Shown one piece after another: positions 1 to 9,075 of a stretch of 64,000 nt of DNA. The stretch spans positions 1 to 64,000 of the forward strand of contig NZ_PVWK01000160.1 in NCBI RefSeq assembly GCF_003003795.1, read 5' to 3'. Source of the stretch: Stenomitos frigidus ULC18. Its GTDB lineage: Bacteria > Cyanobacteriota > Cyanobacteriia > Leptolyngbyales > Leptolyngbyaceae. Each line of letters opens with the position of its first letter. Position 1 is the first letter of the stretch. The translations under genes were made by a program, and so were the position numbers. The notes beneath the pieces were generated by a model that was not told the DNA's origin, did no database searches, and saw nothing but the letters and a program-made list of their open reading frames with translations.

Positions 1-540
1 TTCTCTGGTTCATCAGGTTGCTTCTCTAGCTTACTGATGTAACTGGAAGTATTACACCTTATTTAATCCATAATCCTTAGCGACATTTCGTCATGACAAT
101 CAATCGCTCTGTCTGACATACCGCTTTCCATGACACAATCGTGATTAGTCATTGCCCATTCGTCGTTCGCGCTTGTTCGTTTTGTCGAACCACTCCTCTA
201 GAACTTAGGTTTCCCACATTGGTCTAATCTCTAGCAGCTCTATAGAGAAATCTGAGCTTTGATGCTATTGACTTCAGTGGCTTACGTGACTAAGCTTGTA
301 AGCCTTATTGCTTTACTTGGCTCTAGCGTAAACTAGCTGATTGCTGAAGGTATCCGTGAATTCCTGTTTTTGGTTTCTGCTTACCCGACACGCCACTCTC
401 GCAGTTTCCCGTGTTTCTGCTGCCATTGAATGTATACGTTGGATGAGCGGCGGTTAAGCTGCGGGGCGATCGCACAACCGCGGGAAGCTGCTATAACCGT
501 TAGGGTGTACACGTCAACGGCTTTGGCTAAGTGACAGTGA
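1..540. other. intergenic region upstream of the HerA-type ATPase gene
   Basis: No gene, RNA gene or mobile element was recognised here. An in-frame TGA lies directly before the ATG at 541, so the ATPase gene cannot extend further upstream in its frame. The stretch is AT-richer than the genes that follow and presumably holds their promoter, but no convincing -35/-10 pair stands out. Confidence 0.5.
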
Positions 541-2277
541 ATGAACGCTAATAATTCGCTTCTAGATAATTCGCTTCTAACCAATGCGGTGAGCTTAGAG
601 GGTGCATTGCCTTCGCCGCGCGTGATTGGCACGGTGAAAGGACCGGGTGAGACGGGTAACCAGTATGTCTTCATCACAGCGGACAATCGATCGGTAAAGA
701 TCGGCGAATTTGTTTTTTATGAGGTCGTTACGCCGGAGCGCGAGTCTGCGCTACAGATTTTAGGCAAGATTTCGGCACGTTGTTTGATTGACCACCTGCC
801 GGATCGTATTTTTGCGGATACAGAGATTAGTCCAGAAGCGATCGCGGCGCTGGTTGGCTTTACTTACAACAATCCTGAGATCTACGAGATCACGGTGGAC
901 GTTGTGGGTTATTTCGACCCCAATCTGGGCTTTATGAACCCTCGTCGTACACCCAACCCAGGGGCGAAGGTTTACCTGGCAGACGATGCCATGCTCCGGC
1001 GTGTGTTGAACAAGAAGCAACCGGGTGAGGTGGGTGCTGCACACATTGGGTCGTTGCTGCTACGGGAGTCAGATGTGCCTGTGGCGCTCGATGTGAAGGA
1101 ATTGGTGAGTACCCACATGGCGATCCTGGCGGGAACGGGATCGGGCAAATCCTACACAGCAGGCGTGCTGATCGAGGAACTGTTGCTGCCGCATAACCGC
1201 GCTGCCGTGCTGATTTTCGATCCACATGGCGAATACCATACATTGGCGGAGATGCGAGGACATCCTGCGTTTCAAGGAAGCGATGGTTACACGCCGAAGG
1301 TGAAAATTCTCACGCCAGAAGCGATTCGGATTCGGGTGTCGTCGCTGGATTACTACGATATTGTGACGCTGCTGCCAGATATGAGCGATCGTCAGCAGTC
1401 CATTCTCAACAAGGCCTATCGGCTGCTTCAACGGCATAAGCAGGGCGAATATCGTTGGGGCATTCAGGATCTCATTGCAGCAGTACGTGAAGCCGATATG
1501 CAGGTCGACGAAGAAGGCAACGAAAAGTCGGGTTCATCGGCTCCGGCGTTGGAGTGGAAACTGGAGCGACTGGAGCGATCGCAGTACTTTCACACCTTTG
1601 AGCACACCGTTGCGCCTAGAGATCTCTTTGAGCCAGGGCAGGTGACAGTGCTACAAATGAATGAAATCAGCCAGGAAGAGCAGCAGGTGATTTGTGCGGC
1701 GGTACTGCGACAGTCTAATCAGGCACGGATGAACACCCAGCGGGAATTGATTCAGCCTGACGATGAAAATTTTCTGCCCTACCCTGTCTTCATCATTGTG
1801 GAAGAAGCACATCGCTTTGCGCCTGCTCATGAGCCATCGCGCTGCAAAGCCGTACTGAGAACGATTTTGAGCGAGGGCCGCAAGTTTGGTCTCGGCATGG
1901 GGTTGATTACACAACGCCCCGGCAAGATTGACTCGGATGTGCTGTCTCAGTGCATGAGCCAGTTCATTATGCGCATTGTCAATCCTGTCGATCAGGAGAG
2001 CCTGAAATATGGCGTTGAAGCCGCAGGGCGCGATTTGCTCAAAGAATTGCCTGCTCTCACGAAGGGGCAGATTATCGTAGCAGGTGCCTGTGTCAATACA
2101 CCTGTGCTGTGTAAAGTGAGACAGCGGCTAACAAAGCACGGTGGCGAAACGCTTAATGCACCAGAAATGTGGCAGCAGCATTTTCAAGCACACCATGCTC
2201 GCGATCGCCAAATTCAACAGGCTCCGGTTGCAGGTCGCCCCCGATCGCAAACCGTGCGGGGAGTCAGCATTGAGTGA
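541..2277 (+). CDS. HerA/DUF87-type P-loop ATPase
   Basis: A 578-aa protein of the HerA/FtsK-like ATPase family; bacterial and archaeal HerA are hexameric DNA translocases, often paired with the nuclease NurA. The N-terminal about 180 residues form a beta-rich domain resembling the HAS-barrel. The Walker A motif GTGSGKSYT is at residues 198-206, followed by the strand VLIFDPHGEY near 223, a Walker B-like FIIVEEAHRFAP near 420 and a conserved ITQRPGKIDSDVL segment. The start is fixed by a TGA immediately upstream. No NurA-like gene is adjacent; the next gene is on the opposite strand, so it appears monocistronic. The family assignment is firm. Whether it acts in DNA repair, defence or another translocation process cannot be told from the sequence. 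Confidence 0.85.
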   Translation: MNANNSLLDNSLLTNAVSLEGALPSPRVIGTVKGPGETGNQYVFITADNRSVKIGEFVFYEVVTPERESALQILGKISARCLIDHLPDRIFADTEISPEAIAALVGFTYNNPEIYEITVDVVGYFDPNLGFMNPRRTPNPGAKVYLADDAMLRRVLNKKQPGEVGAAHIGSLLLRESDVPVALDVKELVSTHMAILAGTGSGKSYTAGVLIEELLLPHNRAAVLIFDPHGEYHTLAEMRGHPAFQGSDGYTPKVKILTPEAIRIRVSSLDYYDIVTLLPDMSDRQQSILNKAYRLLQRHKQGEYRWGIQDLIAAVREADMQVDEEGNEKSGSSAPALEWKLERLERSQYFHTFEHTVAPRDLFEPGQVTVLQMNEISQEEQQVICAAVLRQSNQARMNTQRELIQPDDENFLPYPVFIIVEEAHRFAPAHEPSRCKAVLRTILSEGRKFGLGMGLITQRPGKIDSDVLSQCMSQFIMRIVNPVDQESLKYGVEAAGRDLLKELPALTKGQIIVAGACVNTPVLCKVRQRLTKHGGETLNAPEMWQQHFQAHHARDRQIQQAPVAGRPRSQTVRGVSIE

Positions 2278-2319
2278 GGGTAGATGAAGTGAACGTGCGA
2301 TCGCGGGCAAGGCGATCGT

Positions 2320-3258
2320 TTACGGTGGTGTCGGCGTGCTGTCTGTCAGCGGTGGCGCTGATTCAACCGGAGACGGGGCAGTATGCTGATTGGCTTTAGC
2401 TAGCGCCAATTCTTTGTTCTTCCGATAAGCGGCTACTCGATCTTGTGCGGTCGCATAGCGGCTATCTTCTGCAGTGACCTCTGCCATCAAGTCTGAGGCA
2501 CGCTGCCAACGGGCTGCCAATTCGAGCCACTGTGCTTGTGATTGTGCCGTTAAACCGGCTTGTGATGCCTGTTCTGCAATCCGCACGGCGATCGGAAAGG
2601 GGTCTTGTTTGGTAGTTGGCTGCAGTGTGGAAACCGCTGTCTGCGGCTGTGTTGGCTGAGGAGGACTGCTTGCCTGTGGGGTTGCGGATGGTGCTGGCTT
2701 CACTGCTGTTTCTGTTTTGGGGGCTCCCAGCCAGCTATACAGCGCCCAGCCACCCAAGAGCAGCAAGAGACTGGCACTAGCGCCACCTACAAGTCCGCGC
2801 CAAAACTGATGGCGCTCGCGCTGTTGTCCTGCAGAACGTGTGGGCAGATTCGACTTTGGTAGCGGTACGTTCTGCTGCCACTCATTGAGGATGTGGCGAA
2901 AAATGTTTGGTTTGTTCAGCGTGATTTCTTGTGACCACAGCAACTGGCTTTCAGGATCACGACTGATTTCGTCTAGCCACAGTAACTGTTGTTCGCGTAC
3001 GATGCGGCTGTTGATGTTGACTCGACGAATGTTGCGGGGTGAGATCGCCTCCAAGGTCTGTCGAATCTGCCTAATGAGTTCTGATGGTTCTAGCTGTTCT
3101 GCTGTAGCAGCTTCACAGAGAATTTGTAGCACGTTATCTGCAAAAATGGCACGTGTTCGTACACCCGAATCAGCAAGCTTTTCGTTGAGCACCTGAATAA
3201 TTGCTGCAACGCTGCCTTGATTAGCTTGTTTGACGATATCGTTCACTGTGCTGGTCAT
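2320..3258 (-). CDS. hypothetical single-pass membrane protein with Pro/Thr-rich linker
   Basis: A 312-aa protein not assigned to a family. The N-terminal about 150 residues look globular and helical. One membrane segment (SASLLLLLGGWALYSWLG) lies near residues 160-178, followed by a Pro/Ala/Thr/Gln-rich stretch (about 185-220). A helical region near 225-290 contains SRYATAQDRVAAYRKNKELA, which resembles repeats in other cyanobacterial exported proteins of unknown function. The C-terminus is again Pro/Thr/Ser-rich. The layout suggests a cytoplasmic N-domain and an extracytoplasmic C-terminal part. It converges with the HerA-type gene across about 40 bases. Function unknown. Confidence 0.7.
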   Translation of the reverse strand: MTSTVNDIVKQANQGSVAAIIQVLNEKLADSGVRTRAIFADNVLQILCEAATAEQLEPSELIRQIRQTLEAISPRNIRRVNINSRIVREQQLLWLDEISRDPESQLLWSQEITLNKPNIFRHILNEWQQNVPLPKSNLPTRSAGQQRERHQFWRGLVGGASASLLLLLGGWALYSWLGAPKTETAVKPAPSATPQASSPPQPTQPQTAVSTLQPTTKQDPFPIAVRIAEQASQAGLTAQSQAQWLELAARWQRASDLMAEVTAEDSRYATAQDRVAAYRKNKELALAKANQHTAPSPVESAPPLTDSTPTPP

Positions 3259-3544
3259 TATTGAAAGCTATAAATTGACCCTGATCTGAGAGGAAGGATG
3301 CTATGGCGACCCTTGATTCAAGATACTCCAATTTCGTGAAATGAAAACCAATAAGCGCATGAATATGAGACTAAAGGGTACTCAAAAAAGCAGTATTAGC
3401 GATAAAAAACTTAACGAACGCAACTCGAACTCACGATCGATTAGGTTATGCGATCGCCTTTGGGGTCAGCCTCTCAACGCTGGTCAAGCACTTCTTACTT
3501 TGAATTGACGGCTCATTCAAGTTGAGCAGCAATTGGTCTTCGTT

Positions 3545-4288
3545 TTAGTTTTTTAAATGGCGGCAATCGTTGAAGCGTCGTACTTGCCAGAGATCTGTAT
3601 TAAAGCGATTTTGATCGGAACGATGCCACCGCGATTGATCAACCCAAAACTCAAAGATGGCAGTATTATTTGCTCGTAGCCGCCACGAGCGATCGCACCC
3701 CATGAGCTCTGCAATCAAGTGTTGCAAAATCCAGCTATGAGTCACGATCCAAATTTGATCCCCATTCTGGTGTCGGCTGAAGACGGTTTGAATAAACTGG
3801 TTGGCGCGGTTTCTGGCATCCTGTGGCGTTTCGGCACCGGGAATCTGAATCCAATCGGGTGACGCTTCCAGTTCACGGCAGAGGTCAGGATAACGATGAA
3901 TCGCTTCTGCCCAGGTCAGCCCTTGAAAAATGCCGTTTTGAAATTCTTTGAGTGTATCGGTATACGCTACTGTGATGCTTCCAGACGCATTCTCTGTTGT
4001 GTCAATGGTGGTCTCAGCGCTGTCAATGAGATCACTGACGGCAGCCGGAAGGGGTGCTGTCTGAAAATGGTCAAGCAAAATCTGTGTGGTCTGAGCGGTT
4101 CGTTTGAGTGGGCTACTGTACACATGAGAAGGATGCCAACCTTCTGCTAGCAGGCTGCGGGCAAGCTTCTCTGCCTGCTGCTTGCCTTCGCGGGAAAGCG
4201 CATAGTCGCCATGACCCTGCATGCGTTTTTCCTGGTTGCCGGTGGACTGCGCATGACGAATAAATAACAGCTTCATGACTCGATGCAT
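3545..4288 (-). CDS. histidine phosphatase family protein (phosphoglycerate mutase-like)
   Basis: A 247-aa protein of the histidine phosphatase superfamily. The catalytic RHG-type motif appears as FIRHAQSTGN near the N-terminus; RHAQ is an accepted variant. SSPLKRTAQT near residue 60 supplies a conserved phosphate-binding arginine, and IWIVTHSWIL near 183 carries the second catalytic histidine. Members hydrolyse phosphate esters by a phosphohistidine intermediate; the substrate cannot be deduced. An ATG at 4288 has an upstream AGGA about eight bases away and is preferred over the internal ATG at 4276. It is divergent from the VOC gene across an unusual inverted-repeat spacer. Confidence 0.82.
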   Translation of the reverse strand: MHRVMKLLFIRHAQSTGNQEKRMQGHGDYALSREGKQQAEKLARSLLAEGWHPSHVYSSPLKRTAQTTQILLDHFQTAPLPAAVSDLIDSAETTIDTTENASGSITVAYTDTLKEFQNGIFQGLTWAEAIHRYPDLCRELEASPDWIQIPGAETPQDARNRANQFIQTVFSRHQNGDQIWIVTHSWILQHLIAELMGCDRSWRLRANNTAIFEFWVDQSRWHRSDQNRFNTDLWQVRRFNDCRHLKN

Positions 4289-4319
4289 GAATTGATCCTA
4301 TGAGATGAATAGGCCGATT

Positions 4320-4480
4320 ACAGTCTAGAGATTTTAGACTGGAGACTCTGAACGGAAGACTTTAGACTGGAGACTCTGGATGCAAAAAGCTGCTGACTAG
4401 TCACCGCAAACATCGAGACATTTGCGGCGAGTCTAAAGTCCCAGTCTAAAGCCCCTAGTCTAAAGTCCTTAGTCTAGAGC
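4320..4480. repeat. oppositely oriented arrays of an AGTCTAAAGTCC-like unit around a small hairpin
   Basis: The left half (4320-4378) holds copies related to GACTTTAGACTGGAGACTC. The right half (4430-4480) holds GTCTAAAGTCCCAGTCTAAAG and similar copies in the reverse sense. Between them is a hairpin with perfect seven-base arms CCGCAAA (4404-4410) and TTTGCGG (4421-4427). The whole could fold as one long imperfect hairpin between two divergent genes. Confidence 0.7.
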
Positions 4481-4502
4481 AAAAGTTCTCAGGCTAACCG
4501 CT

Positions 4503-4949
4503 ATGCATCACGTTTCGATTCGGACGGCAAATATTTTTCGAGCGATCGCCTTTTACGAACAGCTTGGCTTTCAAGTGCAAGAGCGTTTTACCACAGGCTT
4601 CACGTTGGCTTGCTGGATGGAGGGCTTAGGCGGACGGATCGAATTGATTCAAATTCCAGAACCACGGCCTGCGCCAGATGCCTTTGGCGATGAGCATTAT
4701 GTTGGTTACTATCACTTATCGTTTGATCTGACTGGCGTTACAGATGATTTAACTCGTTGGTTGGAGGCATTGAGCGATCGCTTCACAAAAGCTGCAGCAG
4801 CGCAACCTGATCAGTTTCAAGCACTCACAGTGCTGCTACAGCCAGAGCAACAAATGATCGGCGATCGTGTTTACGAAGTCGCTTTTATTGCCGATAGCGA
4901 CGGACTGGCGTTGGAGTTTTTGCGGACAATGGAGCGGAGAGACGGGTGA
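4503..4949 (+). CDS. VOC (glyoxalase/bleomycin-resistance) family protein
   Basis: A 148-aa protein with the vicinal-oxygen-chelate fold. It starts MHHVSIRTANIFRAIAFYEQ, the usual first beta-alpha unit (histidine metal ligand, then FYEQLGF), and has LEFLRTMERR near the end with a Glu in the usual last metal-ligand place. Such proteins include glyoxalase I, dioxygenases and isomerases; the sequence does not say which. It converges with ftsI, leaving 43 bases between stops, and is divergent from the histidine phosphatase. Confidence 0.82.
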   Translation: MHHVSIRTANIFRAIAFYEQLGFQVQERFTTGFTLACWMEGLGGRIELIQIPEPRPAPDAFGDEHYVGYYHLSFDLTGVTDDLTRWLEALSDRFTKAAAAQPDQFQALTVLLQPEQQMIGDRVYEVAFIADSDGLALEFLRTMERRDG

Positions 4950-4992
4950 ATCACGCAAAACATCGCTCACGCCACCTCTGCTCCCTTGCCTG

Positions 4993-6810
4993 TCATCGCC
5001 CCATCGTCTCCTCTGATGCTAATGTGCTTGGTGGAATTTTTTCCAGGCTAATGAGGGCTTCCATGACAGACTTAACGACGGGGGCAGCAACGGTTGAACC
5101 GAAAGCATCGCCACCTTTGGGCTCATCGACAACAGCAACGACGACATAGCGGGGTGCTTCGACCGGAAAGATGCCTACAAAGCTGGTAATCTTTGCATGA
5201 TCAAAGTAGCCACCATTAGGATTAGCTTTTTGGGCCGTTCCAGTTTTCCCTGCAATGCGGTAGCCAGGAATTTGGGCACTCTTACCTGTCCCTTTGCTGA
5301 CCACCGTTTCCATCATTGATAGCACAGACTGAGTCGTTGCTTTAGAGAAGATGGGTCGAGGCATGGGGAGATTGGGTTGCCAGTAAGGTTGTCCTTTGCT
5401 GTCAAACAATCCCTTTACAACATGAGGGGTAACCAGTTTGCCACCGTTTGCCAGCACGGCATGGAGCTGAGCCAGGTGAATCGGGGTAAGCGAAAAGCCC
5501 TGCCCAAAAGCGGTAGTGGCTCGTTCGATCGCCGATTCGAGGAAGACCTTTCGAGTTTTGAACTGACCGGACGCTTCGGATGGTAAATCAATACCCACCA
5601 CTTCACTCATGCCTAGTCGTTTCAGCCAGGTGTAATAAACGCTGGGTTTAATCTGCTGCACGACGTGCACCATGCCAACGTTGCTAGAGTATTCCAGAAT
5701 TTGCGTGAGCGTAATGCTGCCTCTGCCGCCCGAGGTCGAATAGTCAAAGTTTTGGATGGGCCAGCCACCAACCTGAATCTGACCCTCATCGTAGAAGACG
5801 CTGTCTGGTTTCACCGAACCAGTTTCCAGGGCTATCGCCACATTAAGAGGCTTAAAGGTTGATCCCGGCTCATACAAATCAGAAAGCGCCCAATTTTTGA
5901 AGCGATCAACCGAGTATTTGAAGTACTGATTGGGGTCGTAGGACGGGGTCGATGCCAGCGTGAGCAGGGAACCGTCACGGACATCCATCACGATGACAGT
6001 GCCACGTTTAGCACTGAATTTCTTGACCTGTTGCTGTAAGGCTGCGATCGCCACACGTTGTAGGCGACTATCTAATGTGAGTTGCAGTTGCCAATCATCG
6101 ACATTCAGGAACCCTCCAGGCACCTGGTCAGGCATCAACGACCCATCCCCCATGCGCCGCAATTTCACTGGGTTTGACAGGCGCTCCAGCAACTTCTGCT
6201 GGCTTAATTCCAGCCCTGCTTGCCCTTTGTGGTCATCATTGACGTAGCCCAAGACATCTGCCGCTAGTTCATGCTGGGGGTAGAACCGCTGCTGGCTCTG
6301 AAGGAGTTCTAAGCCGTCGGCTCGCAGGTTGGTGATTTGGTCAGCAACTGTCTCAGAGAGAGAATATTCAAGGCGAATGCCGGTTTCAGCTTGATCCAGC
6401 TTCTTGACCAAATCAGCTGCCGCTTGCCGTAGTAATGGAGCGAGCTTCTCAGCGATCGCCTGCTTCGATTCCTTAAACAGCTTCGGGTGCGCAAATAACG
6501 TGTAAACCGGACGATCCAACGCCAGTACTGTATCCGTGCGATCGATAATCTGGCGACGTGGGATGAACGGCCGCATGTAGACCATCTGCTGTTCTTGTGC
6601 CCGTGCTTGCAGCTGGGGAGCCTGCACAATCTGCAAACGAAAGAGGTTCAATAGCAGCAACCCACACCCACCCACCAGTGCAACCCAAACTAAGAGCAAC
6701 CGAAAGGTAGGCAGCTCTATAAAGGCAGTGCGATCGACCCGTCGAGGGCGATTGCTGACTGGTAAGCGACGCGCACGCTGCGATGACAGAGAACGAGGAG
6801 GACTAGCCAT
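4993..6810 (-). CDS. ftsI: septal peptidoglycan transpeptidase, penicillin-binding protein FtsI/PBP3-type
   Basis: A 605-aa class B penicillin-binding protein. A basic cytoplasmic N-terminus (about 1-33) is followed by one membrane anchor (about 38-58), the pedestal domain (GRRQIIDRxDTVLA-like segment near 84-98) and the transpeptidase domain. All three active-site motifs are present: STFK (317-320), SSN (375-377) and KTGT (522-525). It crosslinks peptidoglycan at the division septum together with FtsW. It lies 11 bases downstream of an FtsL-like gene on the same strand, the usual cyanobacterial ftsL-ftsI pairing. No PASTA domain is visible. Confidence 0.93.
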   Translation of the reverse strand: MASPPRSLSSQRARRLPVSNRPRRVDRTAFIELPTFRLLLVWVALVGGCGLLLLNLFRLQIVQAPQLQARAQEQQMVYMRPFIPRRQIIDRTDTVLALDRPVYTLFAHPKLFKESKQAIAEKLAPLLRQAAADLVKKLDQAETGIRLEYSLSETVADQITNLRADGLELLQSQQRFYPQHELAADVLGYVNDDHKGQAGLELSQQKLLERLSNPVKLRRMGDGSLMPDQVPGGFLNVDDWQLQLTLDSRLQRVAIAALQQQVKKFSAKRGTVIVMDVRDGSLLTLASTPSYDPNQYFKYSVDRFKNWALSDLYEPGSTFKPLNVAIALETGSVKPDSVFYDEGQIQVGGWPIQNFDYSTSGGRGSITLTQILEYSSNVGMVHVVQQIKPSVYYTWLKRLGMSEVVGIDLPSEASGQFKTRKVFLESAIERATTAFGQGFSLTPIHLAQLHAVLANGGKLVTPHVVKGLFDSKGQPYWQPNLPMPRPIFSKATTQSVLSMMETVVSKGTGKSAQIPGYRIAGKTGTAQKANPNGGYFDHAKITSFVGIFPVEAPRYVVVAVVDEPKGGDAFGSTVAAPVVKSVMEALISLEKIPPSTLASEETMGR

Positions 6811-6821
6811 AACAACAGCTC

Positions 6822-7361
6822 TTAATATCCCAGGGGGGTGTTGGGCGCTACTTCAGCTTTGAGCACGCTAGGGGGGGCGGCTAAGGCTGGGCGTTGTGGA
6901 GCCGGCTGAAGAAAAATAGTGTTGTCTGGAGTTTGGGGCACGAGTCCTGAACCTGGTTGATCAGCTTGTAACGCCAGTTGATTTTTCAAGCCTTCATTGG
7001 TAGCAATCATCTCTCGCTCGTTGCGCTGGAGCGTTTTCAGCTTGCGGTATTCTTTGCTCCAAAGCTGCTGCGTATAAACAGTGCTGCCATAAACAATCAG
7101 TGTCGCTGTCACTAGAATAAACGCAATGACCAGAGAGCCGCGCTGTGCTTGAATCAACAACCGCAACCACAACGGTAGCGATCGGGAAGAAGGCAGGCGT
7201 CTGACTGCTGTGCCTGCTGTCGGTGCTACTGCTTTTAGCGGTGGTCTGGAGCGTTTTGAAACAGTCCGTACTGCAGGCTGGGCTGGTACTGGGTAGAGCG
7301 GCGATCGACGGTTAGAAGTGGGTTGCCGAGAACGGGGCGCAGATCGAAACGCAGTAGACAT
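6822..7361 (-). CDS. FtsL-like divisome protein (small single-pass coiled-coil protein)
   Basis: A 179-aa protein with a long basic, Pro/Arg-rich cytoplasmic N-terminus (about 1-75), one membrane helix (GSLVIAFILVTATLIVYGST, about 88-107) and a short periplasmic helical stretch (YRKLKTLQRNEREMIATNEG) suited to a coiled coil, then a Pro-rich tail. This is the FtsL/DivIC architecture, and its place directly before ftsI supports a role linking FtsQ/DivIC-type proteins to the septal synthase. Primary sequence in this family is poorly conserved, so the call rests on topology and context. Confidence 0.75.
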   Translation of the reverse strand: MSTAFRSAPRSRQPTSNRRSPLYPVPAQPAVRTVSKRSRPPLKAVAPTAGTAVRRLPSSRSLPLWLRLLIQAQRGSLVIAFILVTATLIVYGSTVYTQQLWSKEYRKLKTLQRNEREMIATNEGLKNQLALQADQPGSGLVPQTPDNTIFLQPAPQRPALAAPPSVLKAEVAPNTPLGY

Positions 7362-8402
7362 CAGCTTCTCATCACTCCTTTAACACACGTACAGCCTTGC
7401 CTGGTGGCAATTAATCACGCTGCATAACTCAACATACCCAAGGCTCAAGCTTAGGAAACTTACTTATCGCACAGAAACTGCCTTTGGGCTCAGTTTGCGA
7501 TCGCAAGTCAGCCATCTTCATCAAGATTACCAGTCAGTCTACTGCAACAATTCGATTTTCAAACAAAAATAAGGCGACTGGGGCTTTAAGCGGATTGCTT
7601 GGAAACTAGCATTGCTCATCAAGCGGCTTGACGCAAAAACTGCCGTCGCTTGCCCCAAACCCTTTCACAAAGGGATCTACCCCTTCAAGCTTCAAAGGTT
7701 GTTTGAAAAGTATGGCAAGCATCGCCGTTACGTTGCTATCTCACCCGTGATTGCAAAACCAGGCTCATGGAGCGAAGCCCGTTGATGAAAGTGAAGGATT
7801 TATTTGGGTCATTGATGGTGCGGGCATCTTGCCCGCGTTGGCGCAGCCTCTCCGTAGGAGCGTGGATTAATTAATCTGAACCATTTGCTTTCTGTAGGGA
7901 CGTTCCATGGAACGTCCCTACAGAAAGAATTGCACCTGATTAAATCTGCGTTCCGTAGAAGAAATGAGACGTCTGTGCTGCGCACACGCTATGCGAACGC
8001 ACTGTAGCTAAGCTGTTCATCATTCAAACTGAGTATTTACAGCGGTTCTCAATCGAGTAAGCCACAGTCTTGTCGAGACGGGTGTGGGGTGTAGGGTATA
8101 GGGTGTGGTGAATGCAAATGAAAACGGCTGTAGGAGGCTGAAACCCTTTACTGGCTTAGATCACTTTGAAAATTTAAATGCATAACAGCTTATGACCGAA
8201 TTTAATTTTTAACTCCACAAACGGGTCAATGCCTGCCCTATAACGCTTTTAGTCCCTTTCGTGGGCTTCACCTGGTGAAACCGTGATTTTCAATCACGAG
8301 CGGGTGACGCCATAAACGAAAACTGTGCAAACATCCTCGTAGTTGGGAGCCTTCTGGCTTGAACTCAGGTCAGACGTTCACGCCAAAGCCCATGATTATT
8401 CC
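7362..8402. other. 1-kb intergenic region with scattered cyanobacterial interspersed repeats
   Basis: No gene is supported. The 7.36-7.56 kb end should hold the promoter of the FtsL-like/ftsI pair. Around 7830-8005 are short elements seen widely in cyanobacterial genomes: GCGTTGGCGCAGCCTCTCC, a 40-base palindrome (separate entry) and GCTGCGCACACGCTATGCGA. Two stretches near 7740-7755 and 8285-8310 share CAATCACG-type words but do not form a gene. Confidence 0.5.
7888..7927. repeat. 40-bp perfect palindrome
   Basis: Each 20-base arm is the exact reverse complement of the other; the left arm ends GGGACGTTCCA and the centre is CCATGG. It belongs to the class of interspersed GTAGGGACGTTCC-type palindromes common in cyanobacterial intergenic DNA. 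No T-run follows on either strand, so it is not an obvious terminator. Confidence 0.85.
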
Positions 8403-8795
8403 CTAAGCCAGCGTCTCCGGGCAATATCCTAAGCCTTGTACAAACTGTTGCCGAAACTCCTCAATTTCTTCGCGATCGGGAGTGCCATGTGAAACTACTG
8501 CAACCTGGTAACGATGCATCACATCAACAGGTGACTGCCCCGTTTCCAACCCCCAGAGTGCCATTTGTACGCGAATACCGGGATCGCAAGGAATACCCAG
8601 TTCATTCATGAACGCGCGCAAGTTGCCATGCTCGTGAGGCTCCAGGCAGCGATTCATTTTTACTTTGATAATCCAGCCGTCGATTTGATGAATCACAGTC
8701 ATGAAGTGTACTGGAAACCGACTGGAGTAGTGCAAATACTCAACAACCCTTAAAGTGAGGGTTGCATTTGAAAGATGATACAGGTAGTCCATCAC
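8403..8795 (-). CDS. conserved hypothetical protein
   Basis: A 130-aa protein with no recognised domain and no membrane segment or signal peptide. It is rich in His, Met and charged residues (HQIDGWIIKVKMNRCLEPHE in the middle) and ends QFVQGLGYCPETLA. Two adjacent ATG codons open the frame, and another ATG in the FMTVIHQIDG segment could be the true start, giving a shorter protein. It stands alone between two intergenic regions. Function unknown. Confidence 0.55.
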   Translation of the reverse strand: MMDYLYHLSNATLTLRVVEYLHYSSRFPVHFMTVIHQIDGWIIKVKMNRCLEPHEHGNLRAFMNELGIPCDPGIRVQMALWGLETGQSPVDVMHRYQVAVVSHGTPDREEIEEFRQQFVQGLGYCPETLA

Positions 8796-8829
8796 AGTTT
8801 TTCCAGACCCGTCAAACGCCTACATCATT

Positions 8830-9075
8830 TATAGTCCACCAAACGTATCATCAAATACCAGGGGGAAAGCCCTCTAAGTGAAGAGGGTTTCCACCCAATT
8901 TGGGTAAGGAGTGAGGGGAGCTTGAGAGTTCTAAGTTTTGGGTTTTGAGTAGCACTTTGTGCCGCTGCGCTAGAGAGTTTTGAGTTTTGAGTTCTCTGCC
9001 GCCCCTGCCTCCTCTGCTTCCCCAGCTTCCTGTCTCCTTCCAACAATTGACAACTAACAACGAACGCCTCCAGCC
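8830..9075. repeat. low-complexity word repeats upstream of queA
   Basis: This spacer holds runs built from short words such as GAGTTTTGAGTTTTGAGTTC and CCCCTGCCTCCTCTGC. The same kind of text recurs after queA (10205-10340), before the WD40 kinase and inside two coding regions of this window. No gene is supported here. Confidence 0.6.

Noticed and set aside
3420-3500. tRNA-like run on the minus strand (GAACTCACG/GCGATCGCC)
   Set aside because: No cloverleaf: acceptor and D arms could not be found.
7888-7927. Terminator for the preceding genes
   Set aside because: No T-run on either strand and no gene ends nearby; treated as an interspersed palindrome.
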